Source: Coralliovum pocilloporae (GTDB lineage Bacteria > Pseudomonadota > Alphaproteobacteria > Rhizobiales > Cohaesibacteraceae). From it: DNA of 64,000 nucleotides. Positions 34,657 to 43,077 of this stretch are shown here, one piece after another. The notes beneath the pieces are model-generated. The model was not told the origin of the DNA. It made no database searches and saw nothing but the letters and a program-made list of their open reading frames with translations. Location of the stretch: contig NZ_CP132542.1 in assembly GCF_030845175.1 (NCBI RefSeq), forward strand, positions 2,453,501 through 2,517,500, given 5' to 3'. Made by a program: the position numbers and the translations under genes. Position 1 is the first letter of the stretch; the number at the start of each line of letters is the position of its first letter.

Positions 34657-36819
34657 ATGAGTTCAATACGCTCGAGAATTGGCCGTTTCTGGTCACAGCA
34701 ACCAGGCAATATATTTTCGTCCCTGAGAGGACGATTGCTGCTGATCGTGGCCTGTGTCCTTGTCTGTGCAACGATGCTGGTGGCTGCAATAGCCACGTGG
34801 TCCAACACCAGAGAGTCACAGGAAAAGACGGTCAAGCGCGTGAGTGTTATTGCTGACGCACTCAATAGAACCGCTGCGGATGCCCTGGCCCGTGGTGATC
34901 TTGATGGCGTGCGGCAGTCAATCCTCGGGATCGCTGATAGCCCCGTCCTCAACTATGTCCAGATCTGCCACAAGGCAACACGAACGATTATCGATCCCCA
35001 TTCCCTGTCGCTGGAACACAAGGCCCGGGCCAGAACTCCCATTCTCGATCAGGCTGCCAGAACTGGCGAAACGATCATGCAGGAATTTGCATCTTCCGTT
35101 GTCGTGGCCCGGCCCGTCATCAAGGATGGAGAGCAGGTTGGAGCGGTCGTTGTTTCCCTCAAGCGGGCGACATTTGCTCATTTGTTCTGGCCGACATTCG
35201 GTCAGCTGGCTTCTGCTGTCCTGGCCATCTGCGTTCTGGCTCTCGGGCTGGCGCATATCTTCATCCAGCGTGCTCTCCGGCCTGTGACAGCACTGACCAA
35301 TGCTGCAATCGGTGTCAGTCAGGGCCTCTTTCATGTGAACCTTCCAACAGCCAAGGATGATGAAATAGGCAAGCTGTCGGATGCCTTTGCGCGTATGGTG
35401 AAAACGATCCGTGGCAACTACGAGCGGATTCATGAGCTGGCCTATCGTGACATGGTTACGCGGCTGCCGAACCGCGCCCTGTTCAAACGTGAGACAGAGA
35501 GCGCCATTGTTCAGGCTCATGATCTCTGCGGCTACGTCCTGTTCATTGATCTTGACCGGTTCAAATGGGTCAACGACTCTTTTGGCCATGACTATGGCGA
35601 TCAGCTTCTGAAGGCGATCGGCACGGAACTGCAGCGTCTCGCCGAAGAGTTCAGCTTTGATATGAGAGTTGAGAAGGATATGGCCGGTGCCAGTGAGGTT
35701 GAACTGACTGAGCCGCTGACAGCTCGCTTCGGCGGCGATGAGTTCGCCATACTGGTCCGGCCCGGCTATACGCGTGATGAGATTGAGTATTATGCAGATG
35801 CCCTGTTGCAGGTGTTCGAGAGCCCGATTGACGTAAATGGTCAGCCGGTCCGCATCGGTGCCAGTATCGGCATTGCTGTTTTCTCCGAGGCGGACACGCT
35901 TGACGTTGTGCTGAAGCAGGCTGATATGGCCATGTATGATATCAAGCACAGAGGTGGTCATGATTACTGCTTCTTCTCTGCTGAACTGGATCAGCAGCTG
36001 AATGCACGGCTTGAACTTGAACGCGATCTGCGTGTGGCGCTGGAGCGGGAAGAATTCGAGCTTTACTATCAGCCCAAGGTCGATTGCCGAACCGGCCGAC
36101 CCGTCGGTCTGGAAGCCCTGATCCGCTGGAACCATCCGGAACGCGGGATGGTGTCTCCGCTGGAATTTATTCCGCTGGCAGAAGAAATAGGCATCATTGT
36201 CACGCTCGGTGCCTGGGTGTTGCAGGAGGCCTGCTGCCAGACGGCTGAATGGAACGAGCAGGGGCATGACATCACCATTGCGGTCAATCTCTCTGCGATC
36301 CAGTTCGAGAATCCCAAGCTGATTGATGAGGTTAATCTGGCGCTGGAAGTCAGCGGCCTTGACCCGGAAAAACTGGAGCTTGAAATCACTGAATCCATGA
36401 TGATGGCCGACCCGGTCCGTGCGGCAGACATTATTACGCCGTTGCGAGATCGCGGTATTCGCTTTGCCATTGATGATTTTGGTACCGGCTATTCCAGCCT
36501 GAGTTACCTGACCAGTCTGCCTATGGATGCGGTGAAGATTGACCGGTCATTCATCAACAATATGGCCCGCGATGAAAACAGCCGCGTTGTGGTCGAAACC
36601 ATTCTTGCCATGGCAAGGAGTCTCAATTTTGAGACGGTCGCGGAAGGGGTGGAAACCGAAGAGCACGCCGCGTTCCTCGCCCGGCAGGGCTGCTCTCTTG
36701 CCCAAGGCTATCTGTTCAGCAAACCCGTCCCGGCCAAAGATTGTGATGACTGGCTGAAATCGAACAGTGTGGCGGATATCAAATATCTGAACGAGAAGTT
36801 GGCAGAAGCCCTAGCCTGA
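34657..36819 (+). CDS. Membrane GGDEF-EAL protein (cyclic-di-GMP turnover)
   Basis: A 720-aa membrane protein for cyclic-di-GMP synthesis or hydrolysis. Order: first membrane span (LLLIVACVLVCATMLVAAIAT, ~27-47), periplasmic sensor (~50-175), second span (LASAVLAICVLALGLAHIF, ~185-205), HAMP (~205-260), GGDEF with intact RFGGDEFA and LDRFKWVNDSFGHDYGD, then EAL with LEALIRWNHP, DDFGTGYSSLSY and EGVETEEHAAFL. Both catalytic signatures are intact, so either or both activities may occur. GGDEF has an acidic insertion (MRVEKDMAGASEVELTEPL) before the motif. It ends convergent with fbpB, overlapping 9 bases. Confidence 0.93.
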   Translation: MSSIRSRIGRFWSQQPGNIFSSLRGRLLLIVACVLVCATMLVAAIATWSNTRESQEKTVKRVSVIADALNRTAADALARGDLDGVRQSILGIADSPVLNYVQICHKATRTIIDPHSLSLEHKARARTPILDQAARTGETIMQEFASSVVVARPVIKDGEQVGAVVVSLKRATFAHLFWPTFGQLASAVLAICVLALGLAHIFIQRALRPVTALTNAAIGVSQGLFHVNLPTAKDDEIGKLSDAFARMVKTIRGNYERIHELAYRDMVTRLPNRALFKRETESAIVQAHDLCGYVLFIDLDRFKWVNDSFGHDYGDQLLKAIGTELQRLAEEFSFDMRVEKDMAGASEVELTEPLTARFGGDEFAILVRPGYTRDEIEYYADALLQVFESPIDVNGQPVRIGASIGIAVFSEADTLDVVLKQADMAMYDIKHRGGHDYCFFSAELDQQLNARLELERDLRVALEREEFELYYQPKVDCRTGRPVGLEALIRWNHPERGMVSPLEFIPLAEEIGIIVTLGAWVLQEACCQTAEWNEQGHDITIAVNLSAIQFENPKLIDEVNLALEVSGLDPEKLELEITESMMMADPVRAADIITPLRDRGIRFAIDDFGTGYSSLSYLTSLPMDAVKIDRSFINNMARDENSRVVVETILAMARSLNFETVAEGVETEEHAAFLARQGCSLAQGYLFSKPVPAKDCDDWLKSNSVADIKYLNEKLAEALA

Positions 36820-38493
36820 CCGATGTGACGTCTTCGATGTCCGGGCCAGCAGGGCAACCGGAATAAGCCCCACCAGCACGATCATCAGAGCGGCGGGAGC
36901 CGCATCCTCAAAGGCTTCAAGCGAGGCTTGCGTATAGACTACGGTTGCAAGCGTGTCGAAGTTGAAAGGCCTCAGCAGGATCGTCGCCGGCAGTTCCTTC
37001 ATGCAATCCACAAAGACCAGCATGGCCGCGGAAACCAGCGCTGTGCGGATGATCGGTAAGTGAACATCGCGCAGGGTTTCTCCAGCCGATCGACCCAGCG
37101 TACGCGCCGCCATATCCAGGCTGGTGGTGACCCGGGACAGCCCGCTTTCAGCTCCGCCAATGGAAACCGCCAGAAACCGGACGGAATAGGCATAGACCAG
37201 GGCTGTGCCACTGCCTGCCAGCAGGAGACCGGTTGAAATGCCGAAAGCCGAGCGCATGAACCCGTCAACCGCATTGTCCAGGCTGGCAAGCGGGATGAGA
37301 ATGCCGACCGCAAGAACCGTCCCCGGCACCGCATAGCCGATTGATCCCAGACGGGCTGCAAGTTTGGTGATCGGGCGCTGGTCATAGCGCTGTGTATAGG
37401 CAATCACCACACCGGCACCCACTGTGGCAGCCGCTGCAAAGGACGCCAGCATCAGGGAATTCAGTGCCGGTTCGATAAAGGTCAGCAGCAGGTCAGGCGT
37501 CAGGCGCTTGACGGCGCTTGAGGCAAGGAGGGCTGCCGGGAAGGCAAAACCGAGCAGGACAGGCGTTGCGCAGAGCAGGGAGGCAAGACCTGCCTGAGCG
37601 CCACGCAGCTCGAAATTCGGCAGGGCCTGATAGCGCTTTGATGTGATGTGAAACCGCTGTTTCCGACGGGCAAAGCGTTCTGCAATCACAAGCCCCAGAA
37701 CAAACAGCAGCATGACGCAGGCAATCTGGGCCGCGCCGGCAAGAGAACCGCGATTGAGCCAGGTGTCATAGATGGTGAAGGTAAGCGTCTTCACGCCGAA
37801 GAACTCGACCGCGCCAATATCATTGACGCATTCCATCAGGGCCAGCGTTACACCAACGGCAATAGCCGGGCGGGCCAGGGGGAGGGCAACACGAAAGAAT
37901 GTATGCAGCGGAGAAGACCCGAGCGTCCGCGCCACATCCAGCATGCAGGCAGATTGCATCAGGAACATGGCCCGGGTGGTCAGATAGACATAAGGGTAGA
38001 GCACCACAGACATCACAAAGACTGCGCCACCGAGAGAGCGGACTTCCGGGAACCAGTAGTCCCGGGCTGAGGTGACGCCGAGCACCTGTCTCAGTGCAGT
38101 CTGTACAGGACCGGTGAAATCAAGAATTTCCACATAGGCGAAGGCGACAATATAGGTCGGCATGGCCAAAGGCACGAGCAGCAGCCAGTCAAACAGTCTG
38201 CGGCCAGGGAAGTGGCACATGCTGACCAGCCAGGCCGTCGTGACGCCGATGAAAGCTGTCACGCTGCCAACACCGGCCATCAGCAACAGCGTGGTCCAGG
38301 TGGCGCGCGGCAGTACAGTGCTCACCAGATGTCCCCAGACACCATCGCTTGGCTGCAGGGCCAGATAAAACAGTGCCCCGATAGGAGCGAGGACGCTCAG
38401 CACCACAAGCCAAGACGCAATCATCCAGATCGGCAGATTGCGACCGGTCTTGATGATGGCTGGTTGGGTTGCAGGGGCTGGGCTATCGGTCAT
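36811..38493 (-). CDS. fbpB: Ferric iron ABC transporter permease FbpB-type
   Basis: A 560-aa double permease of the FbpB/SfuB type with two BPD_transp_1 halves and about twelve spans. EAA-type loops are visible in each half (ARTLGSSPLHTFFRVALPLARPAI; AARTLGRSAGETLRDVHLPIIRTAL). It forms the membrane channel for Fe3+ delivered by FbpA. The ATP-binding FbpC is absent: downstream is the convergent GGDEF gene. It is separated from fbpA by 385 bp holding a palindromic element and a terminator-like hairpin, so fbpA may be made in excess. Confidence 0.9.
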   Translation of the reverse strand: MTDSPAPATQPAIIKTGRNLPIWMIASWLVVLSVLAPIGALFYLALQPSDGVWGHLVSTVLPRATWTTLLLMAGVGSVTAFIGVTTAWLVSMCHFPGRRLFDWLLLVPLAMPTYIVAFAYVEILDFTGPVQTALRQVLGVTSARDYWFPEVRSLGGAVFVMSVVLYPYVYLTTRAMFLMQSACMLDVARTLGSSPLHTFFRVALPLARPAIAVGVTLALMECVNDIGAVEFFGVKTLTFTIYDTWLNRGSLAGAAQIACVMLLFVLGLVIAERFARRKQRFHITSKRYQALPNFELRGAQAGLASLLCATPVLLGFAFPAALLASSAVKRLTPDLLLTFIEPALNSLMLASFAAAATVGAGVVIAYTQRYDQRPITKLAARLGSIGYAVPGTVLAVGILIPLASLDNAVDGFMRSAFGISTGLLLAGSGTALVYAYSVRFLAVSIGGAESGLSRVTTSLDMAARTLGRSAGETLRDVHLPIIRTALVSAAMLVFVDCMKELPATILLRPFNFDTLATVVYTQASLEAFEDAAPAALMIVLVGLIPVALLARTSKTSHRSG

Positions 38494-38523
38494 GGTAAGG
38501 CTTGAAGCTAATGCATGTCAGTC

Positions 38524-38794
38524 TTAGGGTTCAGACACACAAATTCCGTCTGTTCTGCGGAGGATATTTTCCTGTCCGGCGCGGCGGAAATCTGCAGGAA
38601 GCCTGGATGGCTTTCAAAGATTTCCAACAAAGCCGGGCTGGAAAAAATCCCCGCCCTTCGGGTCTATGGGAAAAACGCAGCCTGAACACAAATCAGGACT
38701 TGAATAGGGTTCACCTGTCCTGCGTCCTGACTTCCGTCCATTCTGCGTCTTTCCCATAGACAGAATAGGCGGAATTTGTGGGTCTGGACCCTAA
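38524..38794. repeat. Palindromic intergenic element (TTAGGGT family), long copy
   Basis: Ends are 34-bp inverted repeats (38524-38557 and 38761-38794) with 30 of 34 positions pairing; they start TTAGGGTTCAGACACAC and end GGTCTGGACCCTAA. Inside is a second inverted repeat, GTCTATGGGAAA (38662-38673) with TTTCCCATAGAC (38750-38761), plus CCTGA/TCAGG. The nested structure suggests a MITE-like element that grew by insertion into a shorter palindrome. It separates fbpA from fbpB. Confidence 0.75.
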
Positions 38795-38802
38795 CAGCAA
38801 AA

Positions 38803-38826
38803 GCCGCCGAACAAAAGTTCGGCAGC
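38803..38826 (-). terminator. Terminator-like hairpin after fbpA
   Basis: GCCGAAC (38806-38812), loop AAAA, GTTCGGC (38817-38823); on the minus strand it is followed by GGCTTTTGC. It lies just downstream of fbpA and could cause partial termination before fbpB. Confidence 0.65.
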
Positions 38827-38878
38827 TCTGTTATCTGTCGATAAGTGGCTGACTGAGAGCCACTTTCTCGTGAGGACC

Positions 38879-39916
38879 TTAGCTGGCGGGGCCGTCATCA
38901 AAGGCCACTTCGTCAACCAGCTCACTGGCCCGCTTGCGAAGCTTGGCAATCTCGTTGAGTGTCAGCTCGTCTGCTTTCAGCTCGCCCCAGCTTTTCACGC
39001 GCTCTGAAGCACCAACGCCCGCCTTGACCGGATATTCGAAATTGGCCTCGGCATAGATTTTCTGTGCTTCGTCAGAGGACAGGTATTCCATGAATTTCAC
39101 GGCCGCATCACGGTTCGGCGCATGTTTCGCCATGGCCATGCCGGAAATATTCACATGGCTGCCACGATCCTCAGAATTCGGGAAGACGATACGAACGGAA
39201 TCCGCCCAGTCCTTCTGTTCCGGGTCTTTGTCGTTCGTCTGCATCTTGCCCATGTAATAGGTGTTGCCGATAGCTACATCGCATTCACCGGAATAGATGC
39301 CCTTGACCTGCGCCCGGTCATTGCCGGATGGCTTGCGGGCCAGATTGCTCTTGAAGCCTTCCAGCCATTCCTTGGCGGCCGCTTCACCCTTATGGGCAAT
39401 CATGGAGGCGATCAGGCTGATATTGTATGGATGCTGACCGGAACGGATGCAGATCTTGCCGTTCCATTTCGGGTCCGCCAGCTCTTCATAGGTCAGCGCT
39501 GTATCGGTGACGCGGTCTTTCGACACATAGGTGATACGGGCTCGGGTTGTGAGGCCGAACCAGTGACCTTCGCTGTCACGATAGGCAGCCGGCACGTTGG
39601 CGCTGATGACGTCGGATGTCACAGACTGGGTAACGCCAAGAGCCCGAGCGCCGTCAAGACGACCGATGTCAACGGTCATGATGACGTCAGCAGGGGAGTT
39701 GGCCCCTTCAGCTTTGATCCGCTCGCCGAGACCTTTCTTGGCGAACACCACATTGACCTTGATCCCGGTCTTCTCGGTAAAGGCTGAGGTGAGCGGTTCC
39801 AGAAGGAACGGCTGACGATAGGAGTAAACGTTCACTTCTTCAGAAAACGCGGATGTGGTGGTCGCACACACGGAGAGAAGCGCTGCACCGGCCAGAAGGC
39901 GAGCTGAAACTGTCAT
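38879..39916 (-). CDS. fbpA: Ferric iron-binding periplasmic protein FbpA-type
   Basis: A 345-aa periplasmic Fe3+-binding protein. ATG 39916, with AGGTAGG upstream, opens the signal peptide (MTVSARLLAGAALLSVCATT). The mature part starts EEVNVYSYRQPFL and has the paired tyrosines AIGNTYYMGKM typical of the Fe3+ site. Family stretches GICIRSGQHPYNISLIA-like (KICIRSGQHPYN) and PNSEDRGSHVNISGMA are present. The promoter region has a TGA-N9-TCA iron box at 40011-40025. Confidence 0.93.
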   Translation of the reverse strand: MTVSARLLAGAALLSVCATTTSAFSEEVNVYSYRQPFLLEPLTSAFTEKTGIKVNVVFAKKGLGERIKAEGANSPADVIMTVDIGRLDGARALGVTQSVTSDVISANVPAAYRDSEGHWFGLTTRARITYVSKDRVTDTALTYEELADPKWNGKICIRSGQHPYNISLIASMIAHKGEAAAKEWLEGFKSNLARKPSGNDRAQVKGIYSGECDVAIGNTYYMGKMQTNDKDPEQKDWADSVRIVFPNSEDRGSHVNISGMAMAKHAPNRDAAVKFMEYLSSDEAQKIYAEANFEYPVKAGVGASERVKSWGELKADELTLNEIAKLRKRASELVDEVAFDDGPAS

Positions 39917-40010
39917 GGCACCTACCTTAATGAGCGAGGTCAAATACTCGCTAGTCAAGTTTGATTATCATCGCTCTTGCGAACGATACGCAATGGCAAT
40001 AAATGTATCC

Positions 40011-40025
40011 TGACATTTAATGTCA
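40011..40025 (-). promoter_or_regulatory. Iron-responsive box (RirA/IRO type) upstream of fbpA
   Basis: TGACATTTAATGTCA matches TGA-N9-TCA and is a near-perfect dyad. It lies about 95 bp upstream of the fbpA ATG, on the fbpA side of the fbpA/bfd divergent region. Same consensus as at 3777. Confidence 0.7.
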
Positions 40026-40050
40026 ACAAAAAACCGTGTGACTGCAGAAG

Positions 40051-40067
40051 TTTAGAATCGTTCTAGT
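40051..40067 (+). promoter_or_regulatory. ICE box (Irr type) upstream of bfd
   Basis: TTTAGAA-TCG-TTCTAGT resembles the iron control element TTTAGAA-N3-TTCTAAA bound by Irr in Hyphomicrobiales; the left half is perfect and the right half matches 5 of 7. It stands about 95 bp before the bfd start. Confidence 0.65.
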
Positions 40068-40161
40068 TTATCTGTAGTTTCAAATAGTTATAAACAGGGG
40101 CGCAAGATATTGATGCGTCCTGAGTGCAGGTCGACATCTTGTGGTGTCATGGATGGGTGGC

Positions 40162-40452
40162 ATGATCGTTTGTTCGTGTAATGTGTTTGGCGATCGGGAT
40201 ATTCTGCAGGCTGCAGACCGAATCGAATATGATGGCCGAAAGCTCACAGCTCTTGCCGTTTATGCCGAGCTCGGATGCCGTCCGCGATGCGGATGCTGTC
40301 GTTTGATGATCGAGTCTGTGTTGATGGGAGCAGGGCATAACGTCGCACTGCCGGACCCTGAAAAAAGCGATGAGCTGCATATCCGCCGGACAATCCCCGG
40401 TTCTTCCACGCTCAGCTACGTGCAGGATATGAAACGGGCTGCTGCCGGATAG
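40162..40452 (+). CDS. bfd: Bacterioferritin-associated ferredoxin Bfd-like
   Basis: A 96-aa [2Fe-2S] ferredoxin that reduces bacterioferritin to release iron. Four cluster Cys are visible: MIVCSCN (Cys-x-Cys) and GCRPRCGCC. ATG 40162 is the normal family start; earlier in-frame starts are possible but add no conserved residues. The C-terminal tail (~35 aa after the domain) is longer than in E. coli Bfd. Followed by bfr, each with its own Irr-type box, so release and storage are co-controlled by iron. Confidence 0.9.
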   Translation: MIVCSCNVFGDRDILQAADRIEYDGRKLTALAVYAELGCRPRCGCCRLMIESVLMGAGHNVALPDPEKSDELHIRRTIPGSSTLSYVQDMKRAAAG

Positions 40453-40464
40453 GTGGATAAGTTT

Positions 40465-40481
40465 TTTAGAATTATTCTAAA
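40465..40481 (+). promoter_or_regulatory. ICE box (Irr type) upstream of bfr
   Basis: TTTAGAA-TTA-TTCTAAA is a perfect match to the Irr iron control element, 70 bp before the bfr ATG and 12 bp after the bfd stop. In rhizobia Irr represses bfr-type genes under low iron. Confidence 0.82.
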
Positions 40482-40551
40482 CTGTTGCGATCTGTCTCGC
40501 CCTTTGATAGCGTAGAAGCAGTACTAAAACCAAATTGCTTGGAGCGCTGTT

Positions 40552-41037
40552 ATGAAGGGTGAACCTAAAGTCATTGACTATCTCAACAAGGCCCTGCGTC
40601 ATGAACTGACTGCAGTCAGCCAGTACTGGCTGCATTATCGCCTGCTTGATGACTGGGGCATGAAGCGCCTCGCATCCAAAGAGCGTGAAGAGTCCATTGA
40701 AGAGATGGAACATGCAGACAAGCTGATCGAGCGCATCATTTTCCTTGAAGGTCATCCGAACCTGCAGCAGCTTGACCCGCTGATGATCGGCCAGGACGTC
40801 AAGGAAATCCTCGAATGCGACCTGAAGGCTGAATATTCTGCCCGCGCTCTCTACAAGGAAGCCCGTGACGTCTGCCGCGAAGAAGGCGACTACGTCTCCA
40901 TGGAACTGTTTGAAGGCCTGATGAAGGACGAGGAAGGTCACATCGATTTCATCGAGACCCAGCTCGATCTGCTCGACAAGACCGGCCTGCAGAACTACAT
41001 CCAGCTCAACGCTGTTCCGGCCAACGAAGCCGAATAA
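40552..41037 (+). CDS. bfr: Bacterioferritin
   Basis: A 161-aa iron-storage subunit forming the 24-mer haem-containing shell. Ferroxidase ligands are in place ([44 protein letters not shown]), and the haem-binding Met of EEMEH is present. Usual length. Own promoter with a perfect Irr box; strong terminator after the gene. Confidence 0.97.
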   Translation: MKGEPKVIDYLNKALRHELTAVSQYWLHYRLLDDWGMKRLASKEREESIEEMEHADKLIERIIFLEGHPNLQQLDPLMIGQDVKEILECDLKAEYSARALYKEARDVCREEGDYVSMELFEGLMKDEEGHIDFIETQLDLLDKTGLQNYIQLNAVPANEAE

Positions 41038-41070
41038 GACCGGCTGTAAGCTGCTCTTTTCAAGATTGTC

Positions 41071-41097
41071 AAACCCGCCCTTGTGGCGGGTTTTCTT
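41071..41097 (+). terminator. Rho-independent terminator of bfr
   Basis: AAACCCGCC (41071-41079) pairs with GGCGGGTTT (41085-41093), followed by TCTT. Confidence 0.9.
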
Positions 41098-41109
41098 ATG
41101 AAAGATCTT

Positions 41110-41919
41110 TTAAGGGCGCTCAAGCCAGTCAGTTGCGGTACCGGTTTCCGGTCTGAAATAGGCAATCATCCGGCCATCGGCTGATGCCTTTGCCTCCGGT
41201 TGCCAGGGCGCCACGCCGTGAATGGCAAGACGGTGAATAACAGTCATCTCGCCAGGCCTGACAGGCAGCTCCCTGCGCTTGCAGATGTCGAAAACCTTGC
41301 GGCGCGTGGCCTGATAGATATCGGTCAGGTCCACATCCGGCCAATCCTCCGGTGGTGTATCGGCCAGATAGGCGCGAAAGGCGTCGCGAATGAGCTCATG
41401 GGATCCTTCCCAGACCACAAAGGGAGCCGCATCCGCATCCGCTTCCGTCAGAGGCACGCCCAGCAGAAACCCGTGAAACTCGCGGATATGTCGACGCCGG
41501 TCCGGGCCTTCCGCCATCAGCCCGTCCAGATGGGCCGCATCGCGATTGCGGCGATAGCGGTGGGCCGTCTCTGTCTCGTCATCATCTTTGAGCGGATAGC
41601 CCGGGTAGCAGATAGAGAGCTGGGCACGATCCCAGGCAAAGCCGTCAAGCTCAAGCACATCGCGAATGAAATCGAGCGCAGGGCCAGCCAGAGGCGGGCC
41701 ATCGGATACCTGCCCGGTTTCCGAATTGGGCAAGGCATGCACGCCCGCGAACCAGGTTTGGCCATGGCGCAGCCAGCGGGCGTTCTGCGGGTCCTTTGCC
41801 GTTGCCTGTGCAACGGGAAGGGCGTGTTCAACCCAACGCTCAGCCGCCGGGTGAGCCGGGAACCTGATCCAGCCATGTCTGAAGAAGTCTTCTGTCACAA
41901 AACACTCCGAAGAAATCAT
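41110..41919 (-). CDS. Phytanoyl-CoA dioxygenase-like Fe(II)/2-oxoglutarate oxygenase
   Basis: A 269-aa non-haem iron oxygenase. The facial triad is visible as HLD in RDAAHLDGL and the distal His in VIHRLAIHGVAPW, with the 2-oxoglutarate Arg in GRMIAYFRPE. The ATG at 41919 is weakly supported; a GTG at 41898 preceded by GGAG is a good alternative. Cytosolic. Members hydroxylate diverse small molecules; substrate cannot be read. It ends 15 bp from the bfr terminator and is followed upstream by a BcsS-like gene on the same strand. Confidence 0.8.
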   Translation of the reverse strand: MISSECFVTEDFFRHGWIRFPAHPAAERWVEHALPVAQATAKDPQNARWLRHGQTWFAGVHALPNSETGQVSDGPPLAGPALDFIRDVLELDGFAWDRAQLSICYPGYPLKDDDETETAHRYRRNRDAAHLDGLMAEGPDRRRHIREFHGFLLGVPLTEADADAAPFVVWEGSHELIRDAFRAYLADTPPEDWPDVDLTDIYQATRRKVFDICKRRELPVRPGEMTVIHRLAIHGVAPWQPEAKASADGRMIAYFRPETGTATDWLERP

Positions 41920-41966
41920 ACCGGAATGCAGATATGTGGCCAGAGCCTGGTCAGGTCAAGTGAACC

Positions 41967-42725
41967 CTAATAGAGATAACTGACGCCAACGCTTGTGTAG
42001 AAGGAGCTGTCCGTGTTGCGGCTGTCGCTGCCTCTGGTCCAGCCATGCCCGGCGGAAAGAGCGCCATAAAACCGGTCATAGAGCGGGCCCTGCAGAAAAA
42101 GGCCGAGACGGAGGCTGTCATAGTCCACCGCTCCCGAGACCAGCATGTCCGGGCCAAACAGATAGTCCTTTATCTGCAGTCCCGCGCGCAGGCGGGCCCA
42201 GTAGCTGTCAAAGACGGTGCTGTAGCTGCCGGACAGGCCGAAATAGGCCGGGCCATACCGGATATCCGCTTCTGCGATGGTCATGAAACCGACCCGTTCG
42301 CCCAGACGCTGGTTGCCCGGATCGGCTGGAAAGGCCTGATTGCGCTGATAATCCACGCCTGCAAAGCCTGCCAGTCTCAGCTGATTGCTGGTCCATTGAT
42401 AGCCGACAAGTCCATGTGCTCGCGTCTCTCGTGTCTCCACTTTACCGCCAGGGACCGAGCTTGTGTGATAGGTCGTCAGCCCTTGTGACAACCCGCCACG
42501 CAGCAGAAAGCCGGATGCATCCACATCGCGACCGGGTGAAAAGGTGATGCTGGAGGAGAGGAAAAGACTGTCACCGGTCACATCCAGGCCGGTGAAACTG
42601 CGGAGGATGCGGGATTCAGGGGTTTTCTGCCAGAAGGCCACAAGGCTGGTCGGGTCAAAGCTGACAGTCTGAGCATGGGCAAGCGGTGCGGTGCCATGCC
42701 CCCACAGACAGAGCATGCATGTCAC
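41967..42725 (-). CDS. BcsS-like outer-membrane beta-barrel protein
   Basis: Secreted beta-barrel protein resembling the alphaproteobacterial cellulose-biosynthesis family BcsS. After a signal region (LIVTCMLCLWGHGTAPLAHAQ) come alternating strands (SLFLSSSITFSPGRD, GFLLRGGLSQGLTTYHT, LVGYQWTSNQLRLAGFAGVDYQ, RLRAGLQIKDYLFGPDMLVSGAV) and a C-terminal aromatic strand ending GVSYLY, typical of outer-membrane barrels. The start is uncertain: GTG 42725, TTG 42731 and GTG 42824 are all in frame, none with a strong ribosome site. No bcs synthase genes are nearby, so it is an orphan here. Confidence 0.62.
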   Translation of the reverse strand: MTCMLCLWGHGTAPLAHAQTVSFDPTSLVAFWQKTPESRILRSFTGLDVTGDSLFLSSSITFSPGRDVDASGFLLRGGLSQGLTTYHTSSVPGGKVETRETRAHGLVGYQWTSNQLRLAGFAGVDYQRNQAFPADPGNQRLGERVGFMTIAEADIRYGPAYFGLSGSYSTVFDSYWARLRAGLQIKDYLFGPDMLVSGAVDYDSLRLGLFLQGPLYDRFYGALSAGHGWTRGSDSRNTDSSFYTSVGVSYLY

Positions 42726-42970
42726 TATCAAGCGTCCGATGTGAACGCTGAGACATCTTTTGAAATCCTGCCCTGTCCGCCGTCCGGTATGCTGTTCAGG
42801 ATACCACCCGGCGCAAAACGCCACTGCCACAAACACTTCCCCGCCTTGCGGTAGTCCGGACCACATCGTTGAGCGTGTGAGACATCCTGATACCACGACG
42901 GCAGGATATCAATCATGGGTAGAATTGCAAGAAAAGGTTGTATTTGATGTGTGCTGCGTGAGGGTATCAC

Positions 42971-43077
42971 CTACAGCGTGCTTCTGAAAAGTTGATAGAC
43001 TTTTCAGATAAAAGCTCGCGCAGAAACAAACTCTTAAAGCACCACTGCCAATTCAGGTTAAACGTCTGGTGCTTTAA
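42971..43077 (+). repeat. RIME-like double-palindrome element, copy A
   Basis: About 107 bp: CTACAGCGTGCTTC, then hairpin CTGAAAAGT-TGATAG-ACTTTTCAG (42984-43007), linker ATAAAAGCTCGCGCAGAAA, then hairpin TTAAAGCACCA ... TGGTGCTTTAA. Size and two palindromes match rhizobial RIME1-type elements. Its right end supplies the stop codon (TAA on the minus strand, 43074-43076) of the threonine dehydratase-like gene. Confidence 0.85.

Noticed and set aside
34918..36267. A 449-residue minus-strand frame inside the GGDEF-EAL gene
   Set aside because: Antisense shadow; no motif, and the plus-strand domains are unambiguous.
36811..38493. An fbpC ATPase gene next to fbpB
   Set aside because: Downstream of fbpB is only the convergent GGDEF-EAL gene; no ABC ATPase is present in the window.
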